From: Tomocerus qinae
Taxonomy: Eukaryota > Arthropoda > Collembola > Entomobryomorpha > Tomoceridae
DNA length: 64,000 nt
Direction: 5' to 3'
Assembly: GCA_020055645.1 (NCBI GenBank)
Contig: CM034546.1
Location: forward strand, 23,002,001 to 23,066,000
Below, one piece after another: positions 58,701 to 64,000 of the stretch. The first letter of the stretch is position 1; each line of letters begins with the position of its first letter. The position numbers and the translations under genes were made by a program. The notes under the pieces are model-generated. The model was given only the letters and a program-made list of their open reading frames with translations. It did not search any database and was not told the DNA's origin.

Positions 58701-58966
58701 TGCTTAAAGTTTGGAGGCATTAGTACCATTGATCTTTTTAAATTGCACTCCTTTCTCTTATAAAAATTTAGCTTTGTAAACGCGTATGGAATGTTAATTT
58801 GTTGCAAATCGCTAATCGATGGCTCTGATTGTCTATTATAATATTTTGGTTGCAAGATCATATTAATGTAACAGTTCTTTTCCGAATAGACAACATCTTT
58901 CAATTTCCACCCTAAATACAATTCAGTCACGATCAGTTGAAGAGTTAATAGTAAAACAATTGACAT
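55775..58966 (-). pseudogene. Ionotropic receptor IR-3A, disrupted by a hAT MITE and a stop codon
   Basis: Reading from 58966 on the minus strand: signal peptide (MSIVLLLTLQLIVTELYLGW region), N-terminal domain, then FISCVVLEDESLSFYGYIRPF, M1 (WLGIIATLTVVIAFVHGV), pore loop, M2 (MFIVLTNGYKGIFITDL), ending early at 57377 where the MITE 56759-57359 is inserted after FYFPLTY. The frame resumes beyond it at ISYYYDCLISNG and meets TAA at 56267-56269, where the paralogue has TCC in GFSSDDS. It then continues open through M3 (NIGTIFYIFFTFALVFGSAFLWE) to a normal end at 55775. Undisrupted length would be about 850 residues. Belongs to the SFYGYIRPF subfamily with IR-2 and IR-3B. Confidence 0.93.
56759..57359 (+). 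mobile_element. hAT-type MITE copy 5, 601 bp, inside IR-3A
   Basis: Ends CAGTGTACAAAATAACATTT and AATTTTGTACACTG. Perfect 8-bp target duplication CTTATAAG (56751-56758 and 57360-57367), itself a palindrome. IR-3B at 62632-62645 is the empty site, with a single CTTATAAG. Same orientation as copy 1 and very similar to it. Confidence 0.97.
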
Positions 58967-61254
58967 TTTTATGAAACGTTAAATAGAAGTAAAAATGCAG
59001 AAAAGGGCATAGAAAATATGTATTATATTATATTTGTACTTTTTTAAAATGTGTTTTGAGTTCACTTAATGAGAAGTTATTCTGCAATAGAGTTTTTGGA
59101 AACGCGCAGTAAAACCTGATGAAAGGTTTGTTGTAGTATTTGAAATAAAATTTGACACAATTACTTCCCTTTTTATGTATTACATAGTGGAGGTCCAGTT
59201 ACGAAATTGCACGAATACAACAGTTAGTGATAAATTCATTCTCACACATTTCAAAATGTGGAAAACTGTAAATTCACAACGAAGAAGTTGCAGTCAACAC
59301 AAATATTATTATTTTTTGCACAATTCAGTTGTGTTCAAGATACCTTACACATTCGTTAATTTTCGCACATTTTTAGCTCTCTTGAATGTCATTTACAGTA
59401 CAACTTGAAATAACTTTAATGGAATTATGGGTTTTAAATAGTTTTAATTATGCTTAATAGTACTTGTGGGGAATTATGAAATGTTATTTCCAATTAAAAA
59501 GTATTTTTGATTTAAGATAAATGTAGTATAGTTAACACCACTCCTTAAAATGCTTGTTTTTTATCTACGCGTAAAATCTAATCTTGATTCATGACTGTAT
59601 TATCAAACCTTGATAGAAGTCGCCGCTCAACCCTGGCTAACAGTCAAACTTACTTTTCTTGGTATTGTCTTGGCTCAACTCGGGTAACTACGTAAATATT
59701 GTATTAAAACTGTTGCGTGCAAATACACAGTAATATATATTTTCAATTAAATATGTATAAAGTATTAATAACTATTTAGGTACGCAAACATGTGGTTTTA
59801 TAATCTTTCTTATAATGCTTTCGTAACCATGAATAGTTCAATTTCAAAGAGCACTCAGCACAGCAAGTTTACATAACAAAAACAATGCAGGCAGACTACA
59901 ATAGAAGACTCATTAAATTAGTATTCATACACAATTTACACTGCTTTCTCTAGTGTCGCTAATGGACGAAGCTAGGATGTGGCAGCCATATTAATTATTA
60001 AATTAAACATTAGTTAATCAATGTATATTATCAGTTCTTAGAGGAGTATGTTTTGTAAGTTCAAGACATCAAAATCCATGACACCGAAGGTCACAATTCC
60101 TTTTAACTTGCCAGTTCCATGAATTTCGTGACATTTAAAGAGAGTAATTCCAGTATATGTATCGAGAAACTGAATATTTAATTATCTAATCTACAAAGTA
60201 AAACTAACATCATAAGCAATACAGGTCTCAGCACAACGCTCATTTATTTTTAATTTGCTATCTGTCACATTTGGAGACCGAAATAAAAGACTTATTTACG
60301 ATTGCGACTGATTTTGCATTCTCTAAAGTCGTAACTATACATGTTTATATTTTCAATGCGGATACTTTGTTGTAGAAGTGCAACAAAGGGATTTTATTTT
60401 GTATTAAAGGGAACGCAGTGGATTCTAGGTGCTGGCTCGGAGGAATAATAGGTGACTCCATTATTTATTAAGAACGAGAATAGATAAGTTAGCGTTGAGA
60501 TTTCTACTCTCTTTTTATTAGGCATTGAAATTACTTTAAATACTCTTTGAATAGAATATGGATGTGAATTGAAAACAAAATGATCATAACACACGGATTC
60601 CAAACCAAATGCTAAATAGCAGGAATACCACATGTCATGACAGAAATCTTAATGCTGGTAATTTTAAATGGCACAGGATACTTAATACTTGCAAATATAT
60701 AGACACATGATACAACAAAATGTCCTTGCACATCTTCTATAGCAATATTTATTTGTGCAACGAAATCAAAGTAATTAGGTAATGTGAAATAGTTTTATAA
60801 CATGAATGTAAATGCACAATAATTACTCCGGCTAAACTACTGCTAATGCTTGTAATAAACAAAAATCTAAAATATTTTATACCTAAGTACCATATTATAA
60901 TATAGGTTGATTGACGATATCTATAGTCATTTCTGTGATGTTAATTTCGTGCACTGCACGAACGAATAGAAAATAAAGTAATCAAAGTTAAATAATTTTC
61001 AAATAAAATCTTTAATTATTGGTTATTGATGATTTAGGCATTTGTAATAATTTTATAAATGAGTAGCAGTTGAAAACAAATATAGCACTAATCAAAACAG
61101 ATTAGTGAACAAACTTTCAGCCATTAATCAGCATTTTCTCATAAGCCATTAATGTCAAACGTTACTACATATTTCGCTAGTAAAAAATAAATTAAATAGC
61201 CAATATATAAAATCGCGGATAACATTTTTGTCAAGGTTTTTTTTGCGCTTAAAA
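58967..61254. other. Intergenic between tandem IR copies
   Basis: No supported gene (frames at 59175-59408 and 60394-60633 lack motifs). From about 59770 rightwards the sequence is a diverged copy of 54505-55735, marking a tandem duplication unit of about 5.3 kb that contains one IR gene. Region 58967-59700 is the upstream flank of IR-3A, and the equivalent flank of IR-3B lies outside the window. Confidence 0.5.
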
Positions 61255-61348
61255 TAGTGAAAACATCTTCACAATTTAATAATACTATATTGGCGCGTTT
61301 CCATTTATCAGTTTACTGATCACGTGCTTTGGATCTTCTAGTCTTGGT

Positions 61349-61761
61349 CAGTGTTGTACTGTTGACCACTTTTTTGCATTTTGACCGGACCACTGGCCAA
61401 AATGGTCAAAATGGTCAAAATGGCTAAAATGGACAAAATATCAGTATACAGTTACTTAGGCTAGCAAATGAAATTTAAAATATTTAGAGAATGAAATATG
61501 GCCTAAAACCAATGAAACACTATTCTACTAACATCAGACTACAAAATGACACTCTCTAATCATTTTTAACTGCAATCTTTAGAAAGTTGTATTTGTTGTT
61601 TACTGTTGCAGTAAAAGCTACCTTGGGGTCTCAATTAACCCCAAAAAGGCATTTTGTCCTTTTTGACCATTTTGACCACTTTTTGAGTGTATTTTGACCG
61701 GGCCATTATGACCATTGTGACCATTATGACCACTAGTGGCTTTAACCACTGCACAACACTG
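61349..61761. mobile_element. Second hAT-type MITE family, 413 bp, in the IR-3B tail
   Basis: Ends CAGTGTTGTACTGTTG and, inverted, CAGTGTTGTGCAGTGG. Perfect 8-bp target duplication GTCTTGGT (61341-61348 and 61762-61769). IR-3A at 55863-55890 (TCTTCTGGCCTTGGTTG) is the empty site. Inside both ends are arrays of AAAATGGTC words in inverted orientation (61395-61440 and 61660-61740). No transposase frame. Unrelated in sequence to the CAGTGTACAAAAT family except for the CAGTG tip. Confidence 0.95.
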
Positions 61762-64000
61762 GTCTTGGTTGAAAGGAAGTACCCGTGCGTAGAGGCACGA
61801 CACTTGAGGAAAATACAACGTAATTCAAATGAACAATTTGTCCTTAATTTTCTAAATGCTGTTAATGTAATAAAATATAAATAGGTCAGTTTCTCTTTCA
61901 AAGCCACTCGGTTTTCCCACAAAAACGCAGAACCAAAGATAAAAGCGAGGGTGAAAAATATATAAAAGATTGTTCCGATATTCGAATTGTGAAATGTCAA
62001 AGTTCTGGCTGGAGGTCTCACCCAACAAGTTTTGCACTTGGTGAAATTCCATCTGTTGTAGTGTTCTAGCCATAAATTATAAATTCCTGAATGACTTAAA
62101 GCAAACAACTTTCGTCTATAAAATGGACTGAACATAGTAGAATCATCACTGGAGAACCCGGAATAAACTGAAGTAGATAAAAATGAGTTTTCCTGATTTC
62201 CATGATACAATGAATGAATTGGCTGGACTCCTCCACTCCGAGGATTCCAATAAGAATCATTGAGAAGTCCATGCAGGGCGAGATTCGAGAGAATCAATAC
62301 AGAATTATTGCATTTTGCAATCCATTGTTGGGGACTGGTTGAGTAGGGAAATCCCGGAGGAAATTGAATCTTTTCACTAATCTTTAACATAAGTTTCACA
62401 TTATTTCTATGAGTACCATTACTAGAAAACTTTACTGAACTGTGGACCATTAGTTGAAATTTGGAAAGGAAACCTATGATATTATGATAGTAAGTTTTAA
62501 AATTTTCTTTGTATATTGTTTGATCTACATTATCAAACTCGAAATCTGACTGTTGCAAACGTTCAAATTGTGTCTGGCAGTATGATGAGGTATATGATTT
62601 TGTGCCATTGGATATCAAGCAATCATAGTAGTAACTTATAAGCAAATCTTTTTGATAGGTCAAAGGAAAATAAAAAGGGTCAAAGTGATTTGACGTTTTA
62701 AATTCCCCAAAAGCAATTATATCCGAAAGATTTGCAATCTGCTCAAAAGACTCAATTAGTTTTACTGGACGCGGCTCTATTAAATCAGTAATAAATATTC
62801 CTTTGTATCCGTTAGTCAATACGATGAACATCATCAGCAACGGGCCGATGGCTAACTTGATCCAGAGTGTTTTATTGACTTTTACTGATAGAGAATAACT
62901 GACCTCCAACTTGTATGCATAGCAGATCATTAGAAATGGAATACCTTCATCTATTTTCCAATATGTCACTCCGTGAACGAAAGCAATTACAACAGTGAGA
63001 GTGGCAATGATTCCAAGCCAAGCGTAAAGTTGAAAAGGTCGAATGTATCCATAAAAGGAAAGACTCTCATCTTCCAACACGACACAAGAAATAAAATTAA
63101 AAGAATCATCCTTGATGCCAATCACATTTAAGTAAGGGTGATATTCTACATTTAGTCGGCTATTATACGCATCATCGTCGTGAAGAAAGTTCAAATTGTC
63201 AAAATACGTAGTAGCATATGATGGATCAAGACATGTGTCGTTCCGATCGTTGACTGATATGGTTGAATTCATAGAATTTTCTAATACTATAGAAACAAGG
63301 GCAAGATTAATTTTTTTGTACTTATTTAAATCATAAGTAGTTAAATATGCGTTTAGCAGCGGTGGCCCACAATATGGTCTATATTCGTACATATATTGGT
63401 CTTCTAGAAATAGATAGTCTATAACAACAAATTTCTGCACGAAATTACCTTCCAACATTACATCTCTTAACACCATTTCACGCAATGGTCGGTTCATTGG
63501 GCAATTGTTTTGGAGACATAAGGACAACATAGCAAACGGTACATTCATTCTGTACTGATATATTGAATACTGTGGCCATACCAAATATATGTCTTGTTCA
63601 TCTTCATCTGATAACGGTAATACAAACCAGGCGTAAGCCCTAAGCCTTTCGAATATTGGAGTAGCAGTTGACGTTGACTTTGCAAACGCCAACGTTTTTT
63701 TGTCAAGAAAAATGTACACAGAAGAATATTCTGCAATATTATAGCTCAGTTTAGAGTGACCGATTGTTTTAAGGAATTCCTTGGCTTCCCCATCATGAGA
63801 TTGCTTAGTGATAATGTCAAGTAATAGAACATCTGGAGTATACGTTGGATTAAAATTATATGCAATATTCACCATACAAACTATACGGTTGTCTATCAAT
63901 CGTGGGGATGACAATCTGACTGTATCGTTTTTACTAAAGTTCCTCTTACAATTTGAATAGTATTTACTCCATACTTGCTTAAAGTTTGGAGGCATTAGTA
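61635..64000 (-). CDS. Ionotropic receptor IR-3B, open, C-terminal tail replaced by transposon sequence, 5' end outside window
   Basis: Open through the window edge; the first visible Met at 63995 corresponds to about residue 82 of IR-3A, so the start and signal peptide lie outside. The visible 786 residues cover the extracellular part, FISCVVLEDESLSFYGYIRPF (about 301-321), M1 (326-344), pore loop (352-368), M2 (378-404), the S2 lobe, and M3 (673-693) ending FLWE. After SFELRCIFLK and FLSTKT (about 744) the frame enters the hAT MITE and ends 41 residues later at 61635 in a Lys- and Val-rich stretch. The native tail, still recognisable at about 61255-61348, is now downstream. All channel parts precede the insertion and the tail is cytoplasmic, so the receptor may still work. 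It is nearly identical to IR-3A over most of its length. Confidence 0.9.
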   Translation of the reverse strand, partial: LMPPNFKQVWSKYYSNCKRNFSKNDTVRLSSPRLIDNRIVCMVNIAYNFNPTYTPDVLLLDIITKQSHDGEAKEFLKTIGHSKLSYNIAEYSSVYIFLDKKTLAFAKSTSTATPIFERLRAYAWFVLPLSDEDEQDIYLVWPQYSIYQYRMNVPFAMLSLCLQNNCPMNRPLREMVLRDVMLEGNFVQKFVVIDYLFLEDQYMYEYRPYCGPPLLNAYLTTYDLNKYKKINLALVSIVLENSMNSTISVNDRNDTCLDPSYATTYFDNLNFLHDDDAYNSRLNVEYHPYLNVIGIKDDSFNFISCVVLEDESLSFYGYIRPFQLYAWLGIIATLTVVIAFVHGVTYWKIDEGIPFLMICYAYKLEVSYSLSVKVNKTLWIKLAIGPLLMMFIVLTNGYKGIFITDLIEPRPVKLIESFEQIANLSDIIAFGEFKTSNHFDPFYFPLTYQKDLLISYYYDCLISNGTKSYTSSYCQTQFERLQQSDFEFDNVDQTIYKENFKTYYHNIIGFLSKFQLMVHSSVKFSSNGTHRNNVKLMLKISEKIQFPPGFPYSTSPQQWIAKCNNSVLILSNLALHGLLNDSYWNPRSGGVQPIHSLYHGNQENSFLSTSVYSGFSSDDSTMFSPFYRRKLFALSHSGIYNLWLEHYNRWNFTKCKTCWVRPPARTLTFHNSNIGTIFYIFFTLAFIFGSAFLWENRVALKEKLTYLYFITLTAFRKLRTNCSFELRCIFLKCRASTHGYFLSTKTSVVQWLKPLVVIMVTMVIMARSKYTQKVVKMVKKDKMPFWG

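Noticed and set aside
61687..61884. Plus-strand frame over the IR-3B tail
   Set aside because: It overlaps the MITE and the minus-strand receptor frame and has no support.

Overview
This is a eukaryotic nuclear window from an arthropod. It is AT-rich, has spliceosomal introns with GT..AG borders, and is dense in transposable elements. Divergent ionotropic receptor (IR) genes without introns, plus seven-transmembrane gustatory-type receptor (GR) genes, point to a hexapod. A springtail or another entognath would fit the IR-rich, TE-rich character, but that placement is inference.

Layout. 1-13.5 kb holds no secure host gene except one candidate single-pass membrane protein exon with a C-terminal EGF-like knot (10620-11190, minus). 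The rest is repeats: a hairpin minisatellite (1.6-2.7 kb), a foldback MITE (4.3 kb), a 24-bp tandem repeat (6.1-6.35 kb) and a dead Penelope-like retroelement (8.5-10.4 kb). 13.5-15.2 kb is a segmental copy of DNA found again at 46.5-50.2 kb, including a dead GR last exon. An 18-bp minisatellite lies at 18.2-18.6 kb. Two IR genes follow on the plus strand: 20043-21970 (with a one-base frameshift just before its third membrane segment) and 25221-27680 (intact, 819 aa). On the minus strand, 28776-30789 carries three well-formed exons of an L-xylulose reductase/carbonyl reductase-like SDR gene, but the exon for the YxxxK active site was not found.

31-43 kb is a nested transposon zone. A 3.75-kb P element (THAP transposase, 8-bp target duplication, inverted repeats of about 270 bp) sits inside the reverse transcriptase of a LINE. 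Several copies of one hAT-type MITE (ends CAGTGTACAAAAT, perfect 8-bp target duplications) are scattered around it, one carrying a further 1.09-kb insertion.

44-64 kb is a chemoreceptor cluster. There is a GR pseudogene (44018-46881, plus), a complete three-exon GR gene of 415 aa (50724-52151, minus), and two tandem IR genes (minus). IR copy A (55775-58966) is broken by a 601-bp hAT MITE and a stop codon. IR copy B (61635 to beyond the window edge) is open, but a different 413-bp hAT element has replaced its C-terminal tail. The main coding parts of A and B are nearly identical while their tails and flanks are clearly diverged, which suggests gene conversion.

Together the window shows chemoreceptor birth and death: tandem and segmental duplication, then breakage by transposons, homopolymer frameshifts and stops. 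Paralogous copies give natural empty sites that date and define several insertions to the base.
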